Source: Puccinellia tenuiflora (lineage: Eukaryota; Streptophyta; Magnoliopsida; Poales; Poaceae). From it: a stretch of 64,000 nucleotides of DNA. Under the pieces are notes generated by a model. It saw only the letters and a list, made by a program, of their open reading frames with translations. It ran no database searches and was not told the origin of the DNA. Both the position numbers and the translations under genes were made by a program. Shown one piece after another: positions 32,350-42,673 of the stretch. Within the stretch, counting starts at the first letter, position 1. Each line of letters begins with the position of its first letter. The stretch covers positions 537,880 through 601,879 of the forward strand of contig QRDG01000346.1 in NCBI GenBank assembly GCA_012064385.1, in the 5' to 3' direction.

Positions 32350-33134
32350 CCTATGGTTCGTCTATGTATCCAAGATTGTTGTCATTAACTACTTCTGGTC
32401 TAGCTAAGACGACGATCATGTAAAATATATTCTTTATCTCTGCATTTCCAAGTCTATGAAGAAGTTTTTTGTAAACTATGTCAAAACTCAAGTTTATCAT
32501 TTATCCTACCAACTAGTACACATGAAAGTACTCCATGCCAAAGGATTTTATTTTTTGAGTATTTTATCACTTTCTTTGACTTTTTTTTTAAAACGGTCAA
32601 AATGGCCGCCATTACTATTCATTGTAAGGGATCGAATTATCCAAAACTATCGACGGTTCTGTGATATAACCACTACTGGTGCACCTTAAAATCATTTTTG
32701 AAAAAATTTCAGAGCAAACTATCACACACTTGTAGTTGAAATTTGAATTACTTTCGAAAAATAGGCATAAAGTCGTTTAAGTAGGCGAAATTAGCTAGAA
32801 ACCGAGAAAATTACCAATATTTGTAGATTATCCATAAAATATGGTCTACTTTGTGTGATAATTGGATGGGTGCCATTTTGCACCATATTTGTTGTACTTG
32901 CTTCACAAAAATGTCATTTTTGACAAACGAAAAACAAAAAAAACAATATTTAGATAAGTAATTTGAAAAAATAGAAAATGGTTTTGGATTATTTATTCAA
33001 ATTTAAACACTTTTCATGTTGAAAGTCTTTTCAGATTCAAAACTATTTGAAATTCATATTCAAACACCTAAATAAGAAAAAAAAGGCGGGAACAACATTT
33101 CAGAACTGAAAAGTTCGAAATAATTTTGAAAAAG
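32350..33134. other. AT-rich CACTA filler
   Basis: No coding sequence. Phrases such as CACACTTGTAGTTGAAATTTGAATT near 32725 resemble the filler of the nested CACTA at 24850-27310, pointing to related elements. Confidence 0.5.
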
Positions 33135-33335
33135 GACTCTTTGGTCCCGGTTGCTACCAAGAACCGGGACCAATGAGTCCATAGACGCGTGCCACAGGAT
33201 CTGGCATTAACTACCGACTCATTGGTCCCGGTTGCTGGAAAGAACCGGGACCAAAGAGACATTGGTCCCGGTTGCTGGAAAGAACCGGGACCAAAGAGAC
33301 ATTGGTCCCGGTTCTTGCCAGCAACCGGGACCAAA
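33135..33335. repeat. CACTA subterminal repeat block (TTGGTCCCGGTTGC)
   Basis: Four inverted pairs of TTGGTCCCGGTTGC and AACCGGGACCAA, including a directly repeated unit ACATTGGTCCCGGTTGCTGG. It may be the 5' region of the element that carries the gene at 34237-36144; a CACTA terminus is not preserved. Confidence 0.7.
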
Positions 33336-34236
33336 GACCCCTGGTATAACTGCCCTGCCCCTTCTTCTTCCCCGATTCATCCCAGAACGACTAAGGACCG
33401 AAGCGCGCGACGCCGGAGCAAAATTACGCCGTCAGGCTGCCCGGCCCACGCCGCGCCCCGCCGCCGCCGTCGACGTCCGCGGGGCCCTCGACGCCCGCGT
33501 CGTGCTGCCCGTGCTGTAGAGAGGGAGAGGACCGCCGCCCGAGCCTCACGCGCCTCCTCCTCCACGACGCGCCGCCGCCCGAGCCTCCACGCGCCACTGC
33601 CCCACGCCGCGCCCCGCCTACGGTGTCGATCGACCTCCGCGGCACCATCCCCCACACACGGTGAGCTGGTCCCTCTCCCCTACCATGGCGCCGCCGGCCT
33701 CCATGCATCTCCCCTGCCTCCCTTCCCCTGACCTCCCCTACCTTTGCCCCTGTCTGGCAGGAAGAAGAAGAAGGCTGACCCTCCACGCCGGCCACGCCCC
33801 TCCACGCCCCCGCTCGCGCCGCCCACGCCCCTCCACGCCCCCGCTTGCGCCGCCTGGCCCCTCTCGGTGAGGGTTTAAAATAATGTATGAATTTGTGTAT
33901 GAATTACAAATTAAATGTATGATGTACAAATTAAATGTATGAATTAGAAATTAAATGTATGAATTTGTGTTAGGGAAAAAATTACGGGTTTACGATACGA
34001 GTTTACGAGTTTACGGGTTTACGATATGAGTTTACGAGTTTACGGGTTTACGATACAAGTTTACAAGTTTACGGGTTTACGATACGGGTTTACGATACAA
34101 GTTTACGATACGAGTTTACGATACGAGTTAGCAAAATTTATGAGTTAGCAAATTTTTTGTGGGTAGATGTATCTTGACATATGGAACAAAGTTACCCAAC
34201 TAAAGTTTTGTGCATTGTTCTTAATTTGTAGAAACT
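33336..34236. other. GC-rich leader, then AT-rich repeats upstream of the TNP1-like gene
   Basis: 33370-33870 is CpG- and CCG-rich, with overlapping frames on both strands and no conserved motif. 33880-33970 repeats AAATTAAATGTATGA-like units. Probably promoter and leader of the second CACTA gene. Confidence 0.45.
33982..34130. repeat. Tandem TTTACGAGTTTACGGG / TTTACGATAC repeats
   Basis: Units of 9-12 bases (GAGTTTAC, GGGTTTACGATAC) are shuffled over about 150 bp just upstream of the gene at 34237. GGGTTTACG resembles but does not equal the telomere unit. Confidence 0.8.
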
Positions 34237-36144
34237 ATGGAACAAAACGAAAATCAGGAAAACGTCCTCCAGGATATAATCTGCGGGCCGGAAGATATTG
34301 TCGATGTCACCTCGGAGTTTTTGAACAACTCTGGTGAGGGAGATGAGTCTCTCAACCGAAGAGACGGCTCCGGTGAGGTAGAACCCGACGGCTGGGGTGA
34401 GGGAGAAGTCGGCGAGGGAGAAGCCGACGAGGGAGAAGCCGAAGGCTCCGGTGGAACATTAAATGTTGCAAACTCCGGCGAGGTGCATATACATATATTA
34501 ATGAAGCCGAAGATTGTATTAATTAAGCCTCTGCTGTCTATATACATATATGAACGCTCTTTCTTCTTTTAGCCCTTCGGATCGAGCAAATCTTCTGTAA
34601 GGGCAAAACAAGGCCCAGCCAAAAAGTTGGGCGACCAAGAAAGGTACAGGATCGAAAGAGTCGCTGAAGACGGCACACCGACTGCTCCCCCTGGTGTTGC
34701 ACAAAAAATGGTAAAGCAATGTGGAGTTCTTCTTAGGGACTACATCCCAATCACCGTTCGAGAATGGCATCGGCCGAAGGAGGCAGGAGTGCTATATGTC
34801 GGTGATATGGGCAAAGAAAGACTTTGGAGAAAGCTCATGGTTAATTTCACCCTGCCGGCACCAGAGGTGGATTCAGATGAGGAGGATCCAGATGAGGCAG
34901 AAAAGATTGCCCGGCAAAACATGGAGCAAAAAGTCAAGGACTGGGCTCTTAAGAAGATGGCCGAGCTATTCAAGAACTGGAAGAAAAGATTGAACAACCT
35001 GTTTGCCAAGAAAAATAAGACTCCAGACTTCGATAAAGGGTATGAGAAGATAAAGGACTACTGGGAAGAATTTGTGGCGTATAAGAAATCGGAGGAAGCT
35101 CAGGAAAAGTCTGCAAAAAATAAGTCAAATGCTGCTAAAAAGATGTACCACCATACTATGGGGCCTGGTGGCTACTCCTATAACATGACTAAGTGGGAGA
35201 AACTTGAGGCGGACTTGCTGGCTAAAGGGATCACTCCAGAGCCACTCGCATGGAACGAACGGGCAAGAAATTGATTTTACGGGCATGGGGGCACGTTGGA
35301 CGCAGAAGGGAAGTGCATATATAACAGAACACACAAAGATAAGCCCCTACTACCCATCAAAGAAATTAGAAATGCATTCAAGGATGTTGAAGAGGGACGG
35401 TTCATTCCCGATAGAGAGGATGACGAGCTCACATGCACCCTTGGGAATCAGGAACACGACGGACGAACACGAGGCGTGATAGGCTCCAAGCCCAAGACAA
35501 TTGCGATTCCTGAGCATAGGAAGAAATTCCCTAATAGAAGCCATCAGAGGAGAAAGGAAAGGGAGGCAATGGAAGCACGCACTGCTGCAGACCGGCTGCG
35601 TAATATAGAAGCAGAATTAAAGCTGCAGAAGGAACAAATTGTCGCACTTAGCCAGCAAGGTACTAGCGGCCAATCTCAGTGGCACATGGTAGAAGCTGCA
35701 TGCGATGGTACTGGCGGCCCATCGAATCGGAAAAGCAGTGTGGCTTCCACGGAGCTCCAGGATGGTAATGATGATGATGATGTGGCTCCTCTTCATCGCT
35801 ACCCAGTGGATGATATCACGGAGAGCACACCTTGTGAGCTGCATGTGAAAGTTTATAACTTATCCACGAAGGTGGTGGTCGGCTATGCCGTACCAATTGG
35901 ACCTAATCCAACTTACCATTTCTCTCCGGTTCCAAATGGCTACGCTGTTGTCGGGGTGGACGAAGTGATGAAAGATTATGAGGAGCTGAAGCTGCAACAC
36001 CCTGCAGGTGAAGATGGGGAGCTGCTTGAACTTGGAGAAGCCAAGAAAGCGACCATTCTATGGCCAAAGAAATTCATCGTGCTTCCGAACTGGCAGCTGA
36101 TGACTCCCAAGTGCAGGAGATCAATTATAGTACCTTTCGATTAG
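34237..36144 (+). pseudogene. CACTA second gene (TNP1/TnpA-like, Transposase_24 type), one nonsense codon
   Basis: Exon 1 is 34237-34482, intron 34483-34572 (GT-AG), exon 2 34573-36144, phase 0 throughout. The second gene of CACTA elements encodes a DNA-binding protein for the subterminal repeats. Residues: a Gly-Glu-Gly acidic repeat (WGEGEVGEGEADEGEAEG), then VRAKQGPAKKLG, PITVREWHRPKEAG, lysine-rich helices (34950-35130), FYGHGGTLD, a charged coiled-coil-like stretch (35550-35640), and a C-terminal domain ending LPNWQLMTPKCRRSIIVPFD. The only break is TGA at 35272-35274, where family members have Trp (NWFYGHGG). Upstream CCCGGTT repeats would be its binding sites. Whether it belongs to the same element as the TNP2 gene is unproven. 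Confidence 0.8.
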
Positions 36145-36289
36145 AAAAGGTTGTCAAACCCATGAGGAGCTGAAGGTATTGGTTAGCAAGATTGATAAAT
36201 AAAACAATGAAAGATGCAAGTGTTTTTGGTATTTTTGGTTATACGGATGCAATGCTGACGAGGTTGGGGCTCGGCAAATCCCAAGGTTG

Positions 36290-36689
36290 TGTACCCCGGG
36301 TTGATTGAGGGGGAGAGAGTAGGAACGTTGGTGATCACGACGGCTAACAGGGGGCGAGTTTACCCAGGTTCGGCCCCTCGAGGTGAGGTAAAGACCTACT
36401 CCTGCTTGTCTGGAATTATCGAGGTGGCTACAATGGCGAGATGGCAAATCTCGCTAGGGTTTGCTTGTGAGTTTCTTGCTTGACCTAGATGGCGCACCCT
36501 CCTGGCCTTTATACCACAGGCCAGGTCTCGGGTGGACGGTGCGGATTGCACGTTACAGGATAAGGAAAGCCATCACCGGCCTAACCAGCTACTTGGGCCA
36601 CACGGTACACTTCATGGGCTTCAATGGGCTTCCCTTGGCGTGACCCAGGTACCACCACCGTGGGGCACTCGAAAGGTAGCCCCACGACA
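36290..36689 (-). repeat. Gypsy LTR, left (3' LTR)
   Basis: Starts TGTACCCCGGGTTGATTGAG and ends GCCCCACGACA on the plus strand. A TATA-like motif lies near 36508-36514 on the element's strand. Confidence 0.85.
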
Positions 36690-37384
36690 GTAGCCCCCGA
36701 GTGCTTAGTCGAATCGCAGGGTCGAGTAAAGGACTCCTTCCTCCGGGCACGCCACCTGACTCCTTCACGAGCCATCCTTCGGCTGTTACTGTCTTGAATA
36801 ATCGGGTGCACCTCATGATCTTCTTGATTCGCCGTCTTTCGACTGTCGTTGTCCTTAGTCATCGGGTGCGCGAACAGCGCTCCCGATGGGAGTAGCCCCC
36901 CGAGATTAAGCTGAATTGCTTGCAATTGAGGTTAAACTCGATTTTTCTTCAGTCGAAAAGTCCGCTCCCGATGGGAGTAAAAAGATGACTCGAAATGCTC
37001 GAGTCGAATCTGGCCTTGCTCGACTTACTTTGTACTCAGCCTTGATGGCCTACTGAATTGACTTAAACTCAGCTCTGAAAGCCTACTAGTTGTTCATCCA
37101 CTCGAATGATGAATTCGGGTGTCATCAGCTGTATAAAGCTTACTATGTAATTGTCTCACTCGAACAAGTTGTCGAGTGCTCTGCCAGATCGTTGGATTAC
37201 TTGATACGAATCCACAGTGACGTCAGGGATGACCTCAGTGGTGACGCTTCCTGGCACACTCTACGCCCGACGGGACGTGACGAGGTGGGCCCACTGTCGC
37301 AGCGGCCGCCGTTGAATTTGGACCGTTGGGCGCGAAACTTTCGCGAAGTGATGATGACGCCTTGGTTCCCGTGCGTAGTGGAGG

Positions 37385-39852
37385 ATGACAGTTTCCGTCT
37401 CCGTGCGACACGTGGACGGCCGGATGGTTGCTTCGGGTTACGGTTCCGTTGATGACCTCCGCGAGCAAGGATTGCTGCCGCCGACGAGCACGGCGACGAC
37501 GCGCGCCCCCGGTAAGGATGTGATCCCCTCTCCTCGCGATGGGGAGCGCGTGTGCTTCGTGGAGTTCCTTCCGCGGGGCTTCGGGTTCCCCATCCATGAT
37601 TTTGTTCGTGGTCTTCTTTTCGCCTATGGGATTCAGATCCATGATCTGAATCCCAACAGCGTCTTGAGCATTGCGAGCTTTATTGTGTTGTGCGAGTGTT
37701 TTCTGGGGATCGCACCCAACTGGAACCTTTGGAAGTCGCTCTTCATGGTGCGACGGATGGTGGGGCGTTCGAAGCAGACATTCCCTGTCGGCGGCTTCGG
37801 AATTCAGCTGCGCGGCGACACTTGCTTCTTCCAGCTGAAGAAATCTGACTCCGTCCAGAACTGGCGGAAGAAATGGTTCTACATCAGGTGGGACAAAGAA
37901 GGCCTTCCCGAGTTCTCCGCCGATCGACCTCTGCGAAGGACCAATGCCTGGTCGCACCCTCTGTCAAAGGAAGACAAGGAGTCGACCAAGCCACTGCTGG
38001 CGCTGCTCCGCGGGTTGCTGACGACTCTCGGGCGCGAGACAGGTGGCATTCACCTTATCGCTACTTTCCACAGGCTGAAGGTGCAGCCGCTGCGCCGACG
38101 TGAGCCAATGTGGGAGCTCGCAGTCGACACCTCGCTCGATGATGCACAGATCGCGACTAAGGTGAGGAACATCACCAGCCTCCGGGTCGCCGATCCGTGC
38201 AACGTTAAGTGCCCGGTCGAACCATACGGGCCGAACAATCCCGTACCTGAGGTAAGCACTTTGAATTCTCTTTGCTTTGCTTCAGTCGAATGTTTTTCCT
38301 GACTCGCCTTTCTTCTCGCTGCTCGTCAGGACCGAAGGGCTTATGTGAGCCTTCCTCCGCTGATGGAGAATGGACCTCACAACGAGGCCACGGTCGTCGA
38401 GCAGGACGACGATGAAGACGAAGTCCCTTCTGCCCACTCGCCGAACGAGGAGGTGGAAGAGGATGATGAAGACGAAGAGCCGCTGCCAAAGCGGCAAAGA
38501 CGAAAGAATGTCGACTCCACCTCGGGGTCGTCACCTTTGAAGGAAGTGGTTGTGGAGGACAAGGAAGCCCGCGACTCATCTTCTGATGCGAGTGAGCCGG
38601 GAGATCCTCTGTCCGTGCCTCCACTGAATTCAGCGCCGCCCGCTGGGTTTGCGGCGATGGAATCTCCTCCCATGAGCAGCGAGGATGAAGATGTCAACAG
38701 GTAAGCCTTTGCGAGTACGCTTTCTTGTCTTTGTTCTTCTTTCGACCCCTTGAACGCTTTTCTGAAGTTTTGCTTCTTTATACAGCCATCACACTGGTGG
38801 TGCTGGCTCTTCACCTCGCGACGAGGAACATCAGTCCGCGGCTGTCCTGGAGCGGACCACTGGGGCACCAGAAGAGGCACCTGGGGCCAATAATCCCTTG
38901 CCGTTGAAGACGTCAACCTCCACGAGGCCAGAAAAGGCTGCTGATACGACTGTCGTGGATGCTGAGCTGCTTGAGCACGTAAGTATATTCTGTCTTAGCC
39001 TTGCAAATTCTTGTGTCGGGTGCGCGAACAGCGCTCCCGATGGGAGTAGCCCCCGAAGATGTGCGTGACTAGGATAGTCGGGTACAGATTGACACTTTTG
39101 CTTCTTTGCACAGCCGTTTTGTCGTCAGCTGCTGGAGGGAGCCACGGCCTTCATGCGAATGGAGAAGGAGGAAGGTCGACTCCGCACTGCTCTGGAGCAA
39201 GCCAACAGTGCGTATTAACCTTTTGCATTCGGGCGGTGCTTCAATTATCTTCATTGCTGACTTTGATCCGATGATCCACAGGCGAGAAGGAGAGCATGGC
39301 GAAGCGGATCGCGGAGCTGGAGAGATCTCTGGGTGCAGCTCGACAGCGTGAGCAAACTCGGGGTGATCTAGAGAAGACCCAGGTTGAACGCTTGCTCGGA
39401 CTCGCCAATGCAATCGGAGGTAAGTATCTCGGCTCATTGCCTACTTTGTCTTGTGTCGACTTGTGGTGTGTCACAAGTGTGGTCATCTTCGTTGTTCAGA
39501 GCCGTGCGGAGGCGCTCCTCCAAAAGAGTCTTCCAGCGAGAATGTCGACCTAGAGACGGCTGTTGGCTTCGTTGACCGCGCCCATGCGTATGCGTCGACT
39601 GCACTGCAGCAATCTTCGGCGGAGCTGCAGAAGTCGAAGGATGCCCTGACAAGTGTGCATCGGAGCATCTTTCCCAACCAGCCGTCGCCGGCCGATGTTA
39701 ATGCGCTTGCGGCCCCGTTTGAAGGCGAGGCGACCACCCTGGCGGACTACACGCGTGCCCAGACGGTACGCGGCTCAGAGTTCACTTTCCGGCTTTTGCT
39801 TGGTCATGAGGTTGCAGGCGACTTCGAGGCAGTTGTCAGCGACTTTCCTTGA
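37385..39852 (+). CDS. Antisense ORF of the Gypsy element (putative gypsy-type transposon domain)
   Basis: Six exons with GT-AG junctions in phase: 37385-38251, 38330-38700, 38786-38978, 39114-39207, 39282-39419, 39500-39852. The N-terminal 200 residues (VCFVEFLPRGFGFPIHDFVR, LNPNSVLSIASFIVLCECFL, WKSLFMVRRM) fit the plant-specific domain named putative gypsy type transposon (PF04195). Exon 2 is an acidic Asp/Glu stretch ending in a basic PKRQRRK, and exons 4-5 are coiled-coil-like (KESMAKRIAELERSL). It lies antisense to gag-pol, an arrangement known in some large grass Gypsy families. Function is unknown. A TGA at 39850-39852 seems premature, because the same frame stays open to about 40004. 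Confidence 0.65.
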
Positions 39853-40161
39853 AAGCCCGATGGCAAGACCAAATCACTAAACAGCGTCAAGGCAAGAGCA
39901 AGTCAGTTAGCTGTTAAGCTAATTGACACCTTTGAGAGGAAGCTTGCCAGGGCTGCAGAGTTAGCCTCCAAGAAGGGTCGCTCGCAGTCGGAGTCTGCGG
40001 TGTAGTCTTTGTAGTAGGGTTCCCCTTTGATTCGCCTTTTGTAGTGACTTGATGAAGTCTTTTTATCAATGCATTTTCTAATTCCTCCATGTGAATGTAC
40101 CTCTTCGAATCTTTTTGCTGGAATGAATATGGCTTCTGTTTGACACCACTTAACTTGACAG

Positions 40162-41034
40162 CCTGATGAAAATGCTGCTCTTGAAGTCGCCGTGGCCACC
40201 TGTGTAAATGATGGTGAGGGTACCTCTTCTGCTGTGCCTGCTCGCCAACAGGACCCAGCTGATCCAACTCCCACACGAAGCGTGAACAACCAGCGGGTGT
40301 TTAACTATATGAGGAACAAGATCGTTGAACTTGAGTCGAAGCTGCGGATAGCTGAAGTGGAGCTTGAACGCCTCAGGGCGCGTTCCGCTGGGCCGTTCAA
40401 TCAGCGCGAACAGTTCCTTCTTGACCAAATTGATCTGATATGTTGACAGCTACAAGGTTGGACTCTAGCCACTTCGCTTTGATTTCTTCATGCTTGTGTT
40501 GCTCTGCATCTTGACCCGTTAATTGCAGTTGTTAACCCCGACTGGAAAGCCGAGAACACTCGAGTGGACGAGCGCGTGGAGAGGGAAGCCACCGGTAACT
40601 CGGTCGAAGCTCGTCAATTCTGGGTGCATAAGGGAGAGGGCAGTGTACTCGCGCGGATGCTGGATCGCACCTAGCGAGCAGCGTTCATTCTTGAAGGTTG
40701 CAGGAAAGCACTCTGGCAAATCAACAGAGTGTTCTTCCCCCTTGGTGAGCAGCCGACTGGATTGCCCGCGCTGTTGGAGATGTTCCGTAGTACCAGGGCG
40801 TTGAAGGAGGTCGTCTTCGGTCAGCTTGTTGCCGGGGCCAACACGGCGTTTGCTTATGTTCGACTGCATCGACCTCATGTTCCCTTGGACAGAATACTTG
40901 ATGGCTTGCCTAGAGATGTTGATTATGCTGAATCCCTTGCGGTTGCACGTCAGGCGATGGAACAGACCCTGGATCATACAGAGCGACTTGTCGGGCCACT
41001 GGATGCGCCAAAGGAAGAATCTGTCGACTAAAGA
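40162..41034 (+). pseudogene. 3' exons of an antisense-ORF relative
   Basis: Exon-like blocks 40162-40446 (helical: VFNYMRNKIVELESKLRIAE) and 40529-41034 (RVFFPLGEQPTGLPALLEMF, AFAYVRLHRPHVPLDRILDG). The phrase before the second block parallels IFPNQPSP in the preceding gene, suggesting a duplicated or alternative 3' end. An in-frame TAG at 40672-40674 interrupts the second block. Confidence 0.5.
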
Positions 41035-41147
41035 CAATAGCCTTTTGTAGTACAATGTTAGATTGTAACATTAGTGTATATATGCATGTATGTATGCTCA
41101 TGTGGTGTTTGTCCTTGAATGCAGAATGTATGGTTTTGCACTCGTAA

Positions 41148-42101
41148 ACCTGTATGGCGCGAGCCCCCGAGTGGTTCGAGAGGCGGCCGAGGATTTTGAG
41201 AGTTATGCCTGTGCGGCGCAGCCCCCGAGTGATTCGAGTGGCGGCCTAGGCTGAACTTAGACCTGTATGGCGCGAGCCCCCGAGTGGTTCGAGTGGCGGC
41301 CTAGGGTTTTCGAGTTATGCCTGTGTGGCATAGCCCCCGAGTGATTCGAGTGGCGGCCTAGGCTGGACTTAGACCTGTATGGCGCGAGCCCCCGAGTGGT
41401 TCGAGTGGCGGCCTAGGATTTTCGAGTTATGCCTGTGTGGCGCAGCCCCCGAGTGATTCGAGTGGCGGCCTAGGCTGGACTTAGACCTGTATGGCGCGAG
41501 CCCCCGAGTGGTTCGAGTGGCGGCCTAGGATTTTCGAGTAATGCCTGTGTGGCGCAGCCCCCGAGTGATTCGAGTGGCGGCCTAGGCTGGACTTAGACCT
41601 GTATGGCGCGAGCCCCCGAGTGGTTCGAGTGGCGGCCTAGGATTTTCGAGTAATGCCTGTGTGGCGCAGCCCCCGAGTGATTCGAGTGGCGGCCTAGGCT
41701 GGACTTAGACCTGTATGGCGCGAGCCCCCGAGTGGCTCGAGTGGCGGCCTAGGATTTTCGAGTAATGCCTGTGTGGCGCAGCCCCCGAGTGATTCGAGTG
41801 GCGGCCTAGGCTGGACTTAGACCTGTATGGCGCGAGCCCCCGAGTGGTTCGAGTGGCGGCCTAGGATTTTCGAGTTATGCCTGTGTGGCGCAGCCCCCGA
41901 GTGATTCGAGTGGCGGCCTAGGCTGGACTTAGACCTGTATGGCGCGAGCCCCCGAGTGGTTCGAGTGGCGGCCTAGGATTTTCGAGTAATGCCTGTGTGG
42001 CTCAGCCCCCGAGTGATTCGAGTGGCAGCCTAGGCTGGACTTAGACCTGTATGGCGCGAGCCCCCGAGTGGTTCGAGTGGCGGCCTAGGATTTTCGAGTT
42101 A
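41148..42101. repeat. 112-bp tandem array, at least 8.5 units, running into the gap
   Basis: ACCTGTATGGCGCGAG starts units at 41148, 41261, 41373, 41485, 41597, 41709, 41821, 41933 and 42045. Apart from the first step of 113, the period is exactly 112. Each unit is itself two related halves of about 56 bp, both containing GCCCCCGAGTGRTTCGAGTG. Similarity between units is very high. The array ends in Ns, so its true length is unknown. Confidence 0.95.
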
Positions 42102-42673
42102 NNNNNNNNNNNNNNNNNNNNNNNNNNNNNNNNNNNNNNNNNNNNNNNNNNNNNNNNNNNNNNNNNNNNNNNNNNNNNNNNNNNNNNNNNNNNNNNNNNN
42201 NNNNNNNNNNNNNNNNNNNNNNNNNNNNNNNNNNNNNNNNNNNNNNNNNNNNNNNNNNNNNNNNNNNNNNNNNNNNNNNNNNNNNNNNNNNNNNNNNNNN
42301 NNNNNNNNNNNNNNNNNNNNNNNNNNNNNNNNNNNNNNNNNNNNNNNNNNNNNNNNNNNNNNNNNNNNNNNNNNNNNNNNNNNNNNNNNNNNNNNNNNNN
42401 NNNNNNNNNNNNNNNNNNNNNNNNNNNNNNNNNNNNNNNNNNNNNNNNNNNNNNNNNNNNNNNNNNNNNNNNNNNNNNNNNNNNNNNNNNNNNNNNNNNN
42501 NNNNNNNNNNNNNNNNNNNNNNNNNNNNNNNNNNNNNNNNNNNNNNNNNNNNNNNNNNNNNNNNNNNNNNNNNNNNNNNNNNNNNNNNNNNNNNNNNNNN
42601 NNNNNNNNNNNNNNNNNNNNNNNNNNNNNNNNNNNNNNNNNNNNNNNNNNNNNNNNNNNNNNNNNNNNNNNNN
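42102..42673. other. Assembly gap (572 Ns)
   Basis: It starts in the 112-bp array and ends in integrase coding sequence. The missing part should include the integrase core and the element's 3' region. Confidence 1.

Noticed and set aside
33982..34130. Interstitial telomere repeat
   Set aside because: The units are GGGTTTACG and GAGTTTACG, not TTTAGGG; better described as a local tandem repeat.
41148..42101. CRISPR-like regular repeat
   Set aside because: The whole 112-bp unit is repeated with no variable spacers; plant retrotransposon context.
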